Source: Collimonas silvisoli (lineage in GTDB: Bacteria; Pseudomonadota; Gammaproteobacteria; Burkholderiales; Burkholderiaceae_D). Taken from it: a stretch of 64,000 nt of DNA. The translations under genes and the position numbers were made by a program. This document shows positions 1 to 8,516 of this stretch, piece after piece. Under the pieces are notes generated by a model, which was given only the letters and a program-made list of their open reading frames with translations, made no database searches and had not been told where the DNA came from. The stretch spans positions 1-64,000 of the forward strand of contig NZ_JAGQEG010000007.1 in the NCBI RefSeq assembly GCF_018305005.1. Direction: 5' to 3'. How positions within the stretch are numbered: the first letter of the stretch is position 1; each line of letters begins with the position of its first letter.

Positions 1-509
1 AGGATTTCCGGTTTGGTGGCAGCGGTCGGGATCAGTTCGACCAGGTGCATGTAGCGCGGCGGGTTGAAGAAGTGCACGCCGCAGAAGCGCGCTTTCAGTT
101 CAGCGTCGAAACCTTCCGACAAGGCAGTGATCGACAAACCCGAAGTGTTGGAAGCGAAGATCGCGTTTGGCGCAATATGCGGCGCGACTTTCTTGTACAG
201 GTCATGCTTCCAGTCCATGCGCTCGGCAATCGCTTCGATGATCAAATCGCAGCCGGCCAGCACATCCAGGTTGTCTTCGTAGTTGGCGACTTCGATCAGC
301 GCGGCATCGTCCTTGTTGCCCAGCGGCGCCGGGCTGAGTTTTTTCAGGTTCTCGATAGCGCGCAGGACGATGCCGTTTTTCGGACCTTCCTTGGCTGGCA
401 GATCGAACAGTACGACCGGCACCTTGGCGTTCAGACAGTGGGCGGCAATTTGGGCGCCCATCACGCCGGCACCCAGAACGGCGACTTTTTTAACGATGAA
501 ATTGGACAC
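1..509 (-). CDS. 3-hydroxyacyl-CoA dehydrogenase, N-terminal part (cut by window edge)
   Basis: NAD-dependent 3-hydroxyacyl-CoA dehydrogenase of beta-oxidation; it oxidises L-3-hydroxyacyl-CoA to 3-ketoacyl-CoA in the cytosol. The 169 visible residues hold the Rossmann start VLGAGVMGAQIA (about residues 11-22), an acidic residue ending the second strand (VVLFD), SNTSGLSIT, and the catalytic-histidine segment VHFFNPPRYMHLVELIPT near residue 147. The start is a GTG at 509, preceded by a clear AGGAGA site. The gene runs off the left edge, so a fused enoyl-CoA hydratase domain (FadB/FadJ type) cannot be judged. It lies 159 bp downstream of the acyl-CoA dehydrogenase on the same strand, consistent with a beta-oxidation operon. 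Confidence 0.9.
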   Translation of the reverse strand, partial: MSNFIVKKVAVLGAGVMGAQIAAHCLNAKVPVVLFDLPAKEGPKNGIVLRAIENLKKLSPAPLGNKDDAALIEVANYEDNLDVLAGCDLIIEAIAERMDWKHDLYKKVAPHIAPNAIFASNTSGLSITALSEGFDAELKARFCGVHFFNPPRYMHLVELIPTAATKPEI

Positions 510-668
510 TGTTGTCTCCTGGTTGGTTGAGGAAAGAGCGATTCGGATTAGATCGAATCAGGTATTGCGCTATCTCTTTCCCGCAAAAATAAAAATACAA
601 ATTCTGCTGCAAAGGCTGCACGATGAATTTTGGAAGCCTGGGCCTCCAGATTCATCTTGCAGTAAGAA

Positions 669-2459
669 TTAAAACAAGTCAGCGTCTAGCGCCATCAAGC
701 TGGCCGAACCGGAACGCGCCTGGCGAATCAGCATTGCCGTTTCCGGCAGCAGACGGGCGAAATAGAAACGTGCGGTCGCCAGCTTGGAAACGTAGAACTG
801 GTCGCCCGAGTCTTGCTTGGCGAGCGCGATCTTTGCCATTTGCGCAAAGAAGTAGGCATACACCAGATGGCCAACCACGCGCAGGTAAGGCACCGCTGCG
901 GCGCCAGCTTCGTCAGGATTCTGGAAAGCCTTCATACCGATTTCCATGGTCAGCTTGCTGACCTTGTCGCCCAGATCGGCCAGTGGCGTGATGAATTCCG
1001 ACAGCGCTTCGTCGGCGCCGTTCTCTTCGATGAAAGCCTGCACCTTGGCGCCGAATTTCTTCAGCTTGGCGCCGTTGTCCATCAACACCTTGCGGCCCAG
1101 CAGATCAAGCGATTGGATGGTGTTGGTGCCTTCGTAAATCATGTTGATGCGGGCGTCGCGTACATATTGCTCCATGCCCCATTCGGCGATGAAACCGTGG
1201 CCGCCGTACACCTGCATGCATTCCGAAGTTGCGGTCCAGGCGTTGTCGGTGATGAAAGCCTTGACCACCGGCGTCAGCAGCGCGACTTCATCAGCCGCAT
1301 CTTTGCGCACTGCTTCGTCCGGGTGGTTCAGTTCCTTGTCCAGCTGCAGCGCGACGTAAGAACAGAATGCGCGTGCGCCTTCTGCATACGCTTTTGCGGT
1401 CAGCAGCATGCGCCGCACGTCTGGGTGGACGATGATCGGATCGGCTGGCTTGTCCTTGGCCTTGATGCCGGACAGGCTGCGCATCTGGATCCGGTCTTTG
1501 GCGTAAACCAATGCGTTTTGGTAGGCGATTTCTGTCAGCCCCAGGCCTTGCATGCCGACCCCGAGACGGGCTGCGTTCATGAACACGAACATCGCGTTCA
1601 AACCCTTATGCGCATCGCCGATGATCCAGCCGGTAGCGCCGTCCAGATTCATCTGGCAAGTCGAATTGCCGTGGATGCCCATTTTTTCTTCGATCGCGCC
1701 GCAGGTGATCGGATTGCGTGCACCCAGCGAGCCGTCTGCATTCGGCAGGAATTTCGGCACCAGGAACAGCGAGATGCCTTTCGAACCTTCCGGTGCGCCT
1801 GGCAAACGCGCCAGCACCAGATGCAGGATGTTGGCCGACATGTCGTGTTCGCCGGCCGAGATGAAAATCTTGCTGCCGGTGATCTTGTAAGAACCGTCGT
1901 CCTGCGGCTCGGCTTTCGAGCGCAGCAGGCCGAGGTCAGTGCCGCAATGGGCTTCGGTCAGGCACATGGTGCCGGTCCATTCTCCGGACACCAGCTTCGG
2001 CAGGTACAGCGCTTGCTGCTCTGGCGTGCCATGGGCGTGCAGGCATTCGTAAGCGCCGTGCGACAAACCCGGGTACATGGTCCAGGCCTGGTTCGACGAA
2101 TTCATCATTTCATAGAATGAATTGTTCATCACCAGCGGCAGGCCCTGGCCACCGAATTCCGGATCGCATGACAATGAAGGCCAGCCGGCTTCCACATACT
2201 GCTTATAGGCTTCCTTGAAGCCCTTAGGCGTGGTCACGGTGTGCGTCGCCTTGTCGTGACGGCAGCCTTCGCGATCGCCGGAATGGTTCAGCGGGAACAG
2301 CACTTCAGAAGTGAACTTGCCGCCCTCTTCCAGCACCTGATTGATGATGTCGGCATCGATCTCGGCATGCTTTGGCAACTGCTTCAGTTCATCTTCTACA
2401 TGCAGCAACTCGTGCATGACGAATTGCATATCCCGCAGTGGCGCGACGTATTGACCCAT
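669..2459 (-). CDS. acyl-CoA dehydrogenase, 596-residue long form
   Basis: FAD-dependent acyl-CoA dehydrogenase that introduces the 2,3-double bond into an acyl-CoA. The protein has 596 residues against about 380 for the short family, so it belongs to the long subgroup with an extra C-terminal helical domain (the DmdC/AcdA-like group common in Betaproteobacteria). Visible are the FAD/substrate segment MCLTEAHCGTDLG (165-177), the flavin segment YKITGSKIFISAGEHDM, and YGGHGFIAEWGMEQYVRDARI followed by IYEGTN, in which E443 is the expected catalytic base. An AGGAGAG site precedes the ATG. The gene lies 39 bp after the TetR gene and ahead of a 3-hydroxyacyl-CoA dehydrogenase. The chain length of the substrate cannot be read from sequence. 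Confidence 0.93.
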   Translation of the reverse strand: MGQYVAPLRDMQFVMHELLHVEDELKQLPKHAEIDADIINQVLEEGGKFTSEVLFPLNHSGDREGCRHDKATHTVTTPKGFKEAYKQYVEAGWPSLSCDPEFGGQGLPLVMNNSFYEMMNSSNQAWTMYPGLSHGAYECLHAHGTPEQQALYLPKLVSGEWTGTMCLTEAHCGTDLGLLRSKAEPQDDGSYKITGSKIFISAGEHDMSANILHLVLARLPGAPEGSKGISLFLVPKFLPNADGSLGARNPITCGAIEEKMGIHGNSTCQMNLDGATGWIIGDAHKGLNAMFVFMNAARLGVGMQGLGLTEIAYQNALVYAKDRIQMRSLSGIKAKDKPADPIIVHPDVRRMLLTAKAYAEGARAFCSYVALQLDKELNHPDEAVRKDAADEVALLTPVVKAFITDNAWTATSECMQVYGGHGFIAEWGMEQYVRDARINMIYEGTNTIQSLDLLGRKVLMDNGAKLKKFGAKVQAFIEENGADEALSEFITPLADLGDKVSKLTMEIGMKAFQNPDEAGAAAVPYLRVVGHLVYAYFFAQMAKIALAKQDSGDQFYVSKLATARFYFARLLPETAMLIRQARSGSASLMALDADLF

Positions 2460-2498
2460 GGTGCTCTCCTGATGATTGGATTTATTGGATTGATTCGA

Positions 2499-3185
2499 TC
2501 AAGCCGCCGTTTTGGCAGCGATTTTTTGATTCGTTTGTGCGGATTTCTTTACAGCCGAAAGCGGCTTGGCGTTGCGATAACTGTCAATCAGGCGATCAAA
2601 GCCTTTTTGAGCGCGCTCCACGCTGCCGGCTTTTTTCAGGAAACGTGCATCGTGATGCAAGCCCAGGATCAAGCCGTACATCTCGTAGACCAGCTGGTCG
2701 GCGTCGGTATCGGCACGCAGATGACCGGCTTCGATTGCTTGCACCGCGCAACGATGCAAAGCCTGCTGCCAGGTCCGCACCATGGTCACCAGCTGCTCGC
2801 GGATTTCACCGGGACGGTCGTCGTACTCCACCGCGCCGCTGATATAGATGCAACCGGAGGCGATCTCAATCGTCACCTGCCGGATCCAGCGCGCAAACAT
2901 GGCTTCCAGGCGCGGCAGGCCGCGTGCTTCCTTGATGCTCGGATAGAACACTTCCTGTTCGAACTGGCGGTGGTACAGCTTCACCACTTCGATCTGCAGA
3001 TCTTCGCGCGAGCCGAAATGGGCAAACACGCCGGATTTGCTCATGTTCATCTTTTCGGCCAGCAAGCCAATCGTCAGACCTTCAAGGCCGTCCCGGCTCG
3101 CCAGCGTGATGGCGACGTCCAGAATCGCTGCGCGCGTCATTTCGCCTTTACGCATGAATTTCGGCGGCATGTCAGTATGTGCCAC
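2499..3185 (-). CDS. TetR/AcrR family transcriptional regulator of the beta-oxidation operon
   Basis: DNA-binding repressor of 228 residues. The N-terminal helix-turn-helix (about residues 14-60) reads RAAILDVAITLASRDGLEG, TIGLLAEKMNMSKSGVFAHF and GSREDLQIEVV, the standard TetR layout. The C-terminal domain is a TetR_C-like ligand domain that may sense acyl-CoA or a related lipid. The tail is rich in Lys/Ala. The likely start is the GTG at 3185; an ATG six codons in is an alternative. It is the first gene of the set TetR - acyl-CoA dehydrogenase - hydroxyacyl-CoA dehydrogenase, so it probably controls itself and these enzymes. The effector is unknown. Confidence 0.9.
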   Translation of the reverse strand: MAHTDMPPKFMRKGEMTRAAILDVAITLASRDGLEGLTIGLLAEKMNMSKSGVFAHFGSREDLQIEVVKLYHRQFEQEVFYPSIKEARGLPRLEAMFARWIRQVTIEIASGCIYISGAVEYDDRPGEIREQLVTMVRTWQQALHRCAVQAIEAGHLRADTDADQLVYEMYGLILGLHHDARFLKKAGSVERAQKGFDRLIDSYRNAKPLSAVKKSAQTNQKIAAKTAA

Positions 3186-3516
3186 GATAGTCCTGTCTCT
3201 GTCTGGTTATGTCTGAATAATAAGCCTGGATAAATTCAGCGTCGGCTTGCTTGACGGCTGATGCCAGCAATAATGCGAACGCTCGTACTATTATGCACCA
3301 GAATCCAAATGTCAAACAGCGACTTAGAGGGGCAGTTCTACCGAGAGCTGATTCGAAATTTAACGGAGGCTTAACGGAGGCTTAATAGACCACCAACAGG
3401 TCACGATTTATACGGCCTGGCTCAGAGAACCGGCGCTTGCAAATGTTCCGGGCATCTTCAAACTAGCGGGAAAATTGCGCGAAAGCGATATCAAATCGCC
3501 ATCAGATAATGGTTTG
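3186..3516. other. intergenic region upstream of the TetR operon
   Basis: No convincing gene is seen. The stretch holds the presumed promoter of the leftward TetR operon, an imperfect palindrome at 3277-3288, and an 11-bp direct repeat TTAACGGAGGC at 3360-3370 and 3371-3381. The repeat places two Shine-Dalgarno-like GGAGG cores beside each other, but no start codon with a useful frame follows. Confidence 0.6.
3277..3288. promoter_or_regulatory. possible TetR operator (GAACG-CT-CGTAC)
   Basis: Imperfect inverted repeat with half sites GAACG (3277-3281) and CGTAC (3284-3288), one mismatch, about 90 bp upstream of the TetR start. Short GC-centred palindromes of this kind are typical operators of fatty-acid TetR regulators. 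The assignment rests only on position and symmetry. Confidence 0.3.
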
Positions 3517-3903
3517 CTATGATTGCGTCTTATCCAGCAAACGGCGGTCGCGCTTGGTCGGCCGCCCTTTGATCTGCATCGTCGGTTCGCGGAAGAACTT
3601 GCGGTCTTCCGCCAGCGCAGCGCGGCGGGCCACGCTTTCTTCCGTTTCCTGATACAGCGTCTGCGCAATCGCCGCCGCACTGCGCTTATCGGCCAGTTGC
3701 AGCACCACCACCTGCCAGACGCTGGCGCCATTATCGATCGCCAGGATATCGCCGGTCTTGAGATTTCGCGCCGGCTTGGTACGCTCATCGTTCAACCTGA
3801 CCTTGCCGCTATCGATGGCGTCGCTCGCCAGCGTGCGGGTCTTGAAAAACCGCGCCGCCCAAAGCCATTTGTCGATACGTACTGCTTCGACTGTTTTACT
3901 CAT
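3517..3903 (-). CDS. hslR: Hsp15-type RNA-binding S4-domain heat-shock protein
   Basis: Heat-shock protein 15, which binds stalled 50S subunits carrying nascent chain-tRNA and helps recycle them. The 128-residue product begins MSKTVEAVRIDKWLWAARFF, the characteristic start of an S4 RNA-binding domain (KWLWAARFFKTR...A...GKVRLN). A basic, charged C-terminal tail (MQIKGRPTKRDRR) follows. The ATG at 3903 was chosen because the S4 signature begins six residues later; a longer open frame upstream in the same phase runs antisense to the next gene and is not coding. It reads leftward, 55 bp downstream of the Nif3-family gene. Confidence 0.92.
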   Translation of the reverse strand: MSKTVEAVRIDKWLWAARFFKTRTLASDAIDSGKVRLNDERTKPARNLKTGDILAIDNGASVWQVVVLQLADKRSAAAIAQTLYQETEESVARRAALAEDRKFFREPTMQIKGRPTKRDRRLLDKTQS

Positions 3904-3958
3904 GCTGTGATCTGCCGTCTGTATCAATGGTCCGCGCACAATGGTCCGCACCGTGCGT

Positions 3959-4711
3959 TTAAACCGGGTTATCGATATCGATGAATTGATGTTGCAAGCC
4001 GAAGCGCTCAGCCAGATGGCGGCCCAGGGCTTGCACGCCGTAACGTTCGGTGGCGTGATGGCCGGCCGCCAGGTAAGCCACGCCGGCTTCACGCGCCAGA
4101 TGCACGGTCGGTTCGGAAATCTCGCCGCTGATGTAGACCCCGGCGCCGGCGGCAATCGCATCGCCCAGCAAGTTTTGCGCAGCGCCGGTGCACCAGGCAA
4201 TTTGCGCCAAACGCTGGGACGGGTCGCCGATCAGGACCGGGGCACGATGCAGCTGGCGTTCGATCAGGCCCGCCAGCTCACCCACCGTGCTTACCTGCGG
4301 ATCGCTCACGCGTCCCAGCCAGCCCAGATTATCCTCGCCGAAGCGGCCGTTGGGCAGCAGCCCCAGCTGCTGTGCCAATTGCACATTGTTGCCGAACTCC
4401 GCATGGGCATCGAGCGGTAAATGATAGGCAAATAAATTGATATCGTGCGTTAACAACAATTTCAGACGCTTATATTTGGAACCGATGACACGCGCATCCT
4501 CGCCGCGCCAGAAATAGCCATGGTGCACCAGGACCGCGTCTGCGCCGCTGTCCACGGCGGCCTCCAGCAAAGCAAGGCTGGCGGTGACGCCGGTGACCAG
4601 ACGCCTGATTTCAGGCCGTCCTTCCACCTGCAAGCCATTTGGGCAATAATCACGGAACTGTGTAATATTTAATGCTTCGGCAAGATACTCTGCCAGTTTG
4701 ATACGACTCAC
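3959..4711 (-). CDS. Nif3-like dinuclear metal-centre protein (YbgI family)
   Basis: Member of the NIF3/YbgI (GTP cyclohydrolase I type 2-like) family: hexameric toroids with a two-metal site and no settled in vivo role. Key segments are [10 protein letters not shown] near the N terminus, [18 protein letters not shown] (metal ligands HH), HLPLDAH (ligands H and D), [27 protein letters not shown] (ligands H and E), and the ending FIDIDNPV. Three in-frame GTG starts exist at 4807, 4735 and 4711. The 4711 start gives 250 residues and aligns in length with E. coli YbgI (247); the upstream extension is only translated 7-bp repeat. It is divergent from the HtrA protease gene. Confidence 0.9.
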   Translation of the reverse strand: MSRIKLAEYLAEALNITQFRDYCPNGLQVEGRPEIRRLVTGVTASLALLEAAVDSGADAVLVHHGYFWRGEDARVIGSKYKRLKLLLTHDINLFAYHLPLDAHAEFGNNVQLAQQLGLLPNGRFGEDNLGWLGRVSDPQVSTVGELAGLIERQLHRAPVLIGDPSQRLAQIAWCTGAAQNLLGDAIAAGAGVYISGEISEPTVHLAREAGVAYLAAGHHATERYGVQALGRHLAERFGLQHQFIDIDNPV

Positions 4712-4735
4712 CGGATTTACCGATTTTTGGCTCAC

Positions 4736-4806
4736 GATTTTCGACTCCCGATTTTCGACTCCCGATTTCTGATTTCCGATTTTTTGATTCCCGACTTCCG
4801 ACCCCA
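4736..4806. repeat. degenerate 7-bp tandem repeat (GAYTYYC, ten units)
   Basis: On the + strand the tract reads as consecutive heptamers GATTTTC, GACTCCC, GATTTTC, GACTCCC, GATTTCT, GATTTCC, an eight-base GATTTTTT, GATTCCC, GACTTCC and GACCCCA. The first four units are two perfect copies of a 14-mer. It lies between the nif3 starts and the divergent protease start at 4821, where the promoters would be. Read leftward it stays open and would add a Gln/Glu/Ser/Lys-rich extension to nif3 from GTG 4807, which is probably not translated. Confidence 0.85.
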
Positions 4807-4820
4807 CTTAAGACTTCACT

Positions 4821-5987
4821 ATGCGACGTTTCTGGCTGTTATTTGCGCAAACCATCACCATCGGTTTAGCGATCTGGTTCATTGTAACGACCTTGAAGCC
4901 GGATTGGATAAACGGCGCCCTGACCAGCTCGCCCTTGCATATCTCCGCCTCCAAGATACCGCTGCAAGAAGCAGCGCCGGGAACCCCTGCGCCGGGTTCG
5001 TATCGTCAGGCCGCGCAACGGGCGATGCCGTCGGTGGTCAATGTGTTCACCAGCAAAGACGCCAAGCCGGTCAGCCCTGAAGTGCTGGAGGATCCTCTGC
5101 TCCGGAAGTTTTTCGGCGATCGCGGCGACGATGCGGAAGAGAAGCAGTCCAGCCTCGGCTCAGGCGTTATCGTCAGTTCGCAAGGCTATATCCTGACCAA
5201 TAACCATGTGGTCGAAGCTGCCGATGAAATCGAAGTGGCGCTGGCCGACGGCCGCACCGCCAACGCCAAGGTGGTCGGCACCGATCCGGAAACCGACTTG
5301 GCGGTGATCAAGATCGATATGCCGAACCTGCCTGCGATCACCCTGGGCCGTGCCGACCAGGCCAGCGTCGGCGACGTCGTGCTGGCCATCGGCAACCCGT
5401 TTGGGGTCGGTCAGACCGTCACGATGGGAATTATTTCGGCGCTGGGCAGAAGTCATCTTGGCATCAATCAGTTTGAAAACTTCATCCAGACCGACGCCGC
5501 GATCAATCCCGGCAATTCCGGCGGCGCCTTGATCGACACCAACGGCAACCTGATCGGCATCAATACCGCCATCTATTCACGCACCGGCGGCTCGCTCGGG
5601 ATCGGTTTCGCGGTGCCCATGACTACCGCAAAAGCCGTGATGGAATCCATCATCAACACCGGCCACATGGTGCGCGGCTACATTGGCGTAGAACCGCAGG
5701 ACATCACGCCGGAACTGGCGGAAAGCTTTGGCCTGAACAGAAGCACCGGCGCCATCATCGCCGGCGTGATCAAGAATGGCCCGGCCGACAAGGCGGGCTT
5801 GAAACCGGGCGATATCCTGGTGGCGATCGAAGGCAAGCCGATCGCCGACAGCACCGACATGACCAATCTGATTGCCCAATTGCAGCCTGGCAGCAAGGCA
5901 AAATTGACGGTATTGCGCAAAACCAAGGAAACTACGGTAGAAGCCATTATCGGCAAGCGGCCGCCGATGAAACGTGAGACAGAATAA
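4821..5987 (+). CDS. membrane-anchored HtrA/DegS-type serine endoprotease with one PDZ domain
   Basis: Periplasmic quality-control protease of the Deg/HtrA family. Residues 5-24 form a single N-terminal membrane anchor (LLFAQTITIGLAIWFIV) rather than a cleaved signal peptide. The trypsin-like domain has the triad H129 (ILTNNHVVE), D159 (DPETDLAVIKID) and S233 (GNSGGAL). One PDZ domain follows from about residue 285 (GYIGVEPQDITPELAESFGL ... GPADKAGLKPGDILVAI). At 388 residues with one PDZ it resembles DegS/AlgW more than two-PDZ DegP, although such genes are often named degQ. No strong ribosome site precedes ATG 4821. It is transcribed toward the tat genes. Whether it cleaves an anti-sigma factor is not shown here. 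Confidence 0.93.
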   Translation: MRRFWLLFAQTITIGLAIWFIVTTLKPDWINGALTSSPLHISASKIPLQEAAPGTPAPGSYRQAAQRAMPSVVNVFTSKDAKPVSPEVLEDPLLRKFFGDRGDDAEEKQSSLGSGVIVSSQGYILTNNHVVEAADEIEVALADGRTANAKVVGTDPETDLAVIKIDMPNLPAITLGRADQASVGDVVLAIGNPFGVGQTVTMGIISALGRSHLGINQFENFIQTDAAINPGNSGGALIDTNGNLIGINTAIYSRTGGSLGIGFAVPMTTAKAVMESIINTGHMVRGYIGVEPQDITPELAESFGLNRSTGAIIAGVIKNGPADKAGLKPGDILVAIEGKPIADSTDMTNLIAQLQPGSKAKLTVLRKTKETTVEAIIGKRPPMKRETE

Positions 5988-6031
5988 ATGGGCCAGGCTG
6001 CCCGCCCGCAATCGCACAAAGGAAACACGCA

Positions 6032-6718
6032 ATGCACGTACGTGATCTGACCCAATACCTCGCCGAACTGTCGGAGAACAACAACCGGGCCTGGTTTGTG
6101 ATGAACAAGCCGCGCTACGATATCTTGCGCGCAGAATTCCTCGAACTGGTGGTGCGCCTGATCGCGCAGATCAGCAAATTCGATCCGGCGATTGCCGGCT
6201 GCAATCCAAAAAAAGCACTGTTCCGGATTAACCGCGACATGCGCTTCTCGCACGACAAGAGTCCTTACAAGACCTATTTCTCGGCATCCATCACGGCCAG
6301 CGGCCTGAAGAAACCCAGCCAAGGCGGCGGCCCTGCTTATTATTTCCATATCGACGCCAGCGGCACCTTGCTTATCGCCGGCGGCGAATACATGCCGCCG
6401 GCCGACCGCTTGCGGGCGATCCGCCAGCAAGTGGTCGCCGATGCCAGCGGCTTTGGCAAGCTGTTGAAAAACAAGAAATTGATGGCGACTTACGGGAATT
6501 TGCAGACCGAGGGCCAGCTGACGCGTCCGCCCAAAGGCTTCGACGCGGACTCGCCGCACATCGAATATATCAAGCTGAAAAACTTTATCGTCTGGAAAGA
6601 GCAGGCGCTGAAGAAGATGTTGTCGGACGCGCTGGAGAAAGAACTGGTGGCGGGCTTTAAAGACGCCTACCCGCTGGTAAGCTGGTTACGGCAGATCAAG
6701 ACCCCGATCGCCGAGTGA
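6032..6718 (+). CDS. DUF2461 (TIGR02453) family protein
   Basis: Conserved protein of unknown function, 228 residues, about the usual length for the family. The family signature is present: NNRAWFVMNKPRYD near the N terminus, RINRDMRFSHDKSPYKTYFSA around residues 68-88, YYFHIDASGTLLIAGG around 106-121, and a C-terminal HIEYIKLKNFIVWKE. No signal peptide or membrane segment is visible, so it is presumably cytosolic. An AAAGGA site sits 9 bases before the ATG. It follows the HtrA gene by 44 bp on the same strand and may be cotranscribed; the pairing gives no functional clue by itself. Confidence 0.9.
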   Translation: MHVRDLTQYLAELSENNNRAWFVMNKPRYDILRAEFLELVVRLIAQISKFDPAIAGCNPKKALFRINRDMRFSHDKSPYKTYFSASITASGLKKPSQGGGPAYYFHIDASGTLLIAGGEYMPPADRLRAIRQQVVADASGFGKLLKNKKLMATYGNLQTEGQLTRPPKGFDADSPHIEYIKLKNFIVWKEQALKKMLSDALEKELVAGFKDAYPLVSWLRQIKTPIAE

Positions 6719-6725
6719 TGTTGGG

Positions 6726-6753
6726 CGCTGAGCGGCCAGGCAGCCGCTCAGCG
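6726..6753. terminator. 10-bp hairpin between convergent genes
   Basis: Perfect inverted repeat CGCTGAGCGG (6726-6735) / CCGCTCAGCG (6744-6753) with an 8-base loop. It lies between the stop of the DUF2461 gene and the convergent tatC stop at 6757. No U-run follows on either side, so it may act as a bidirectional stabilising or terminating hairpin rather than a classical intrinsic terminator. Confidence 0.6.
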
Positions 6754-6756
6754 GGT

Positions 6757-7542
6757 TCAGATGCTCTCTTCCGATTCAGCCGGCGCCTGCGTCGCTTTGA
6801 CGAACAGCGGCGCCACCAGCAAGCCGATCTCGTACAGCAGGCATAGCGGTACGGCCAGCAGCAACTGGCTCATGATGTCCGGCGGCGTCACCACTGCTGC
6901 TACCACGAAGGCGCCCACAATCACATATGGACGGATCGATTTCAGCTTTTCCAGCGAAACCAGGCCCATGCGCACCAGCACGATCACCACGATAGGCACT
7001 TCGAAAGTCATGCCGAAGGCGAGAAACATGGTCATCACGAAATCGAAATAACTATCGATATCCGGCGCCACCGAGACCGACTTCGGCGCAAAATTGTTAA
7101 TGAAGCGGAAGATCACGCCGAACACCAGGTAATAGCAAAAGGCGACGCCGGTGATGAACAATACAGACGATGAAATCACCAGCGGTGCGATCAGTTTCTT
7201 TTCATGCGCATACAAGCCTGGCGCAATAAACGCCCACAACTGGTACAGCACCCACGGCAGGGCGATGACAAAAGCCAGCAGCAGAGTCACCTTGACCGGG
7301 ATCAGGAACGGCGTGATGACGCCGGTGGCGATCATCTTGCTGCCCACCGGCAAAGCCGCCAGCATCGGCGCCGCCAGCAAATCGTAGATATGCGCGGCCC
7401 AAGGCATCAGGCACAGGAAGACCACGATCACCGCGATCGACGCCTTCATGATGCGGTTACGCAATTCCACCAGATGCGAAATGAACGTCTCTTCGACGCC
7501 GCCGGTTTTCTCGAAACCGCTGGTTTTCTGTTCTTCAGTCAT
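6757..7542 (-). CDS. tatC: Sec-independent protein translocase TatC
   Basis: Polytopic inner-membrane core of the twin-arginine translocase; with TatB it recognises the RR signal peptide. The 261-residue product has the TatC hallmarks: cytosolic N-terminal FISHLVELRNRIMKA, six hydrophobic segments, FLIPVKVTLLLAFVIALPWVLYQLW, and the conserved FGMTFEVPIV motif (Phe and Glu) around residue 165. The ATG at 7542 was chosen; a TTG at 7566 is an in-frame alternative with no better ribosome site. It is the last gene of hinT-tatA-tatB-tatC. At least one likely Tat substrate, the DUF882 protein at 42.6 kb, is encoded in this window. Confidence 0.97.
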   Translation of the reverse strand: MTEEQKTSGFEKTGGVEETFISHLVELRNRIMKASIAVIVVFLCLMPWAAHIYDLLAAPMLAALPVGSKMIATGVITPFLIPVKVTLLLAFVIALPWVLYQLWAFIAPGLYAHEKKLIAPLVISSSVLFITGVAFCYYLVFGVIFRFINNFAPKSVSVAPDIDSYFDFVMTMFLAFGMTFEVPIVVIVLVRMGLVSLEKLKSIRPYVIVGAFVVAAVVTPPDIMSQLLLAVPLCLLYEIGLLVAPLFVKATQAPAESEESI

Positions 7543-7620
7543 GGGAGCACGGTGTTTTGCAAACAAACGGATCTGCGGATATCAGCATTGGCCTCGATTG
7601 CCTTGAGGCGATGCGTGAAA

Positions 7621-8121
7621 TCATGAAAAAAATGAACCGGACGTCTTGCCTTGGCTGGCCGGGCGATATTTGGCAACGCGTGCGGCGCCGGACAAGACGC
7701 GCGCCTTTTGGCCGCTTTGTTGTTTGTACCAGGCGGGAATGGCGCTGGTGCGCGCCAGCTTTTTCTTGCGAAAACTCTTGGCCTTGATCGCCAGTTGCTC
7801 GACATTGAAACTGTCGGCGGAGGAGCTGACGCTGCTGCTATCGTTCCAGGCGGCGTGCAGCGAGTCTTTGGCATCTGACACGCTACTAGATATGCTTTGC
7901 TCGATATCGTTGGCGGCTTCCTGCACCTCTTGCTGCATCTTGCGCAATTCTTCCAGTTCAATCTCACGACTGACTTCCGATTTGACTTCATTGATGTAGC
8001 GTTGCGCACGGCCGAACAGAGACCCCGCCATGCGGGCTACGGTCGGCAATTTCTCCGGCCCGATGACAACCAGTGCAACGACGCCGATCAGAGCGAGTTT
8101 AGTAAGACCAATATCGATCAT
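7621..8121 (-). CDS. tatB: Sec-independent protein translocase TatB
   Basis: Single-span TatB subunit that forms the signal-peptide receptor with TatC. It starts MIDIGLTKLALIGVVALVVIGPEKLP, giving one membrane helix (residues 5-20), the conserved Gly-Pro-Glu hinge and an amphipathic helix (TVARMAGSLFGRAQRYINEV). A charged cytoplasmic tail of about 110 residues, rich in Ser, Lys and Arg and poorly conserved as usual, completes 166 residues. ATG 8121 was preferred over an upstream TTG because it gives the family N terminus. It is separated from tatC by 78 bp. Confidence 0.95.
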   Translation of the reverse strand: MIDIGLTKLALIGVVALVVIGPEKLPTVARMAGSLFGRAQRYINEVKSEVSREIELEELRKMQQEVQEAANDIEQSISSSVSDAKDSLHAAWNDSSSVSSSADSFNVEQLAIKAKSFRKKKLARTSAIPAWYKQQSGQKARVLSGAARVAKYRPASQGKTSGSFFS

Positions 8122-8182
8122 GGAGAGCTGCGGCAAACCTTAAGTCGGGCCGGCGTCATACGCATGCGCCGGCAACCATGAC

Positions 8183-8395
8183 TCAGTTGCCGGACTTGTC
8201 CTTTTCTTTGGCGGCGACATCAATCGTCGGCTTGTCAGTGGCGGCCGGCTTTTCTTCCTCGCCCTTGACGCCGTCCTTGAAGCCTTTGACTGCCTTGCCC
8301 AGATCGGAACCCATGTTGCTGATTTTCTTGGTGCCAAATACCAACATGACAATAACCAGCACGATCAACCAGTGCCAAATGCTGAACGAACCCAT
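8183..8395 (-). CDS. tatA: Sec-independent protein translocase TatA
   Basis: Pore-forming TatA subunit of the twin-arginine translocase, 70 residues. It begins [24 protein letters not shown]: one short membrane helix, the FGTKK hinge with its Phe-Gly, then an amphipathic helix ([19 protein letters not shown]) and a charged tail. The ATG at 8395 is preceded by AAGGAGA, and a longer in-frame start at 8416 would add residues foreign to the family. It is the first gene of tatABC, about 120 bp after hinT. Confidence 0.96.
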   Translation of the reverse strand: MGSFSIWHWLIVLVIVMLVFGTKKISNMGSDLGKAVKGFKDGVKGEEEKPAATDKPTIDVAAKEKDKSGN

Positions 8396-8516
8396 TTCTT
8401 TCTCCTTGTCGGACAATCGCCCGATCCTGCCAAATAAAATTAACCGTTAAGTTAACCGTTAAGCCCTTGCCAACCCTCTGCAGTTGTCGCTGCCGCTGAA
8501 CGCGAATCCAGCGGAT

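Noticed and set aside
813-2120. Long rightward open frame of about 435 codons
   Set aside because: It is antisense to the acyl-CoA dehydrogenase gene, is rich in His/Gln/Arg as typical of GC-rich shadow frames, and has no recognisable domain.
4712-4807. Extended Nif3 N terminus from GTG 4807
   Set aside because: The extension is translated 7-bp repeat with no counterpart in the family; the 4711 start matches YbgI in length and alignment.
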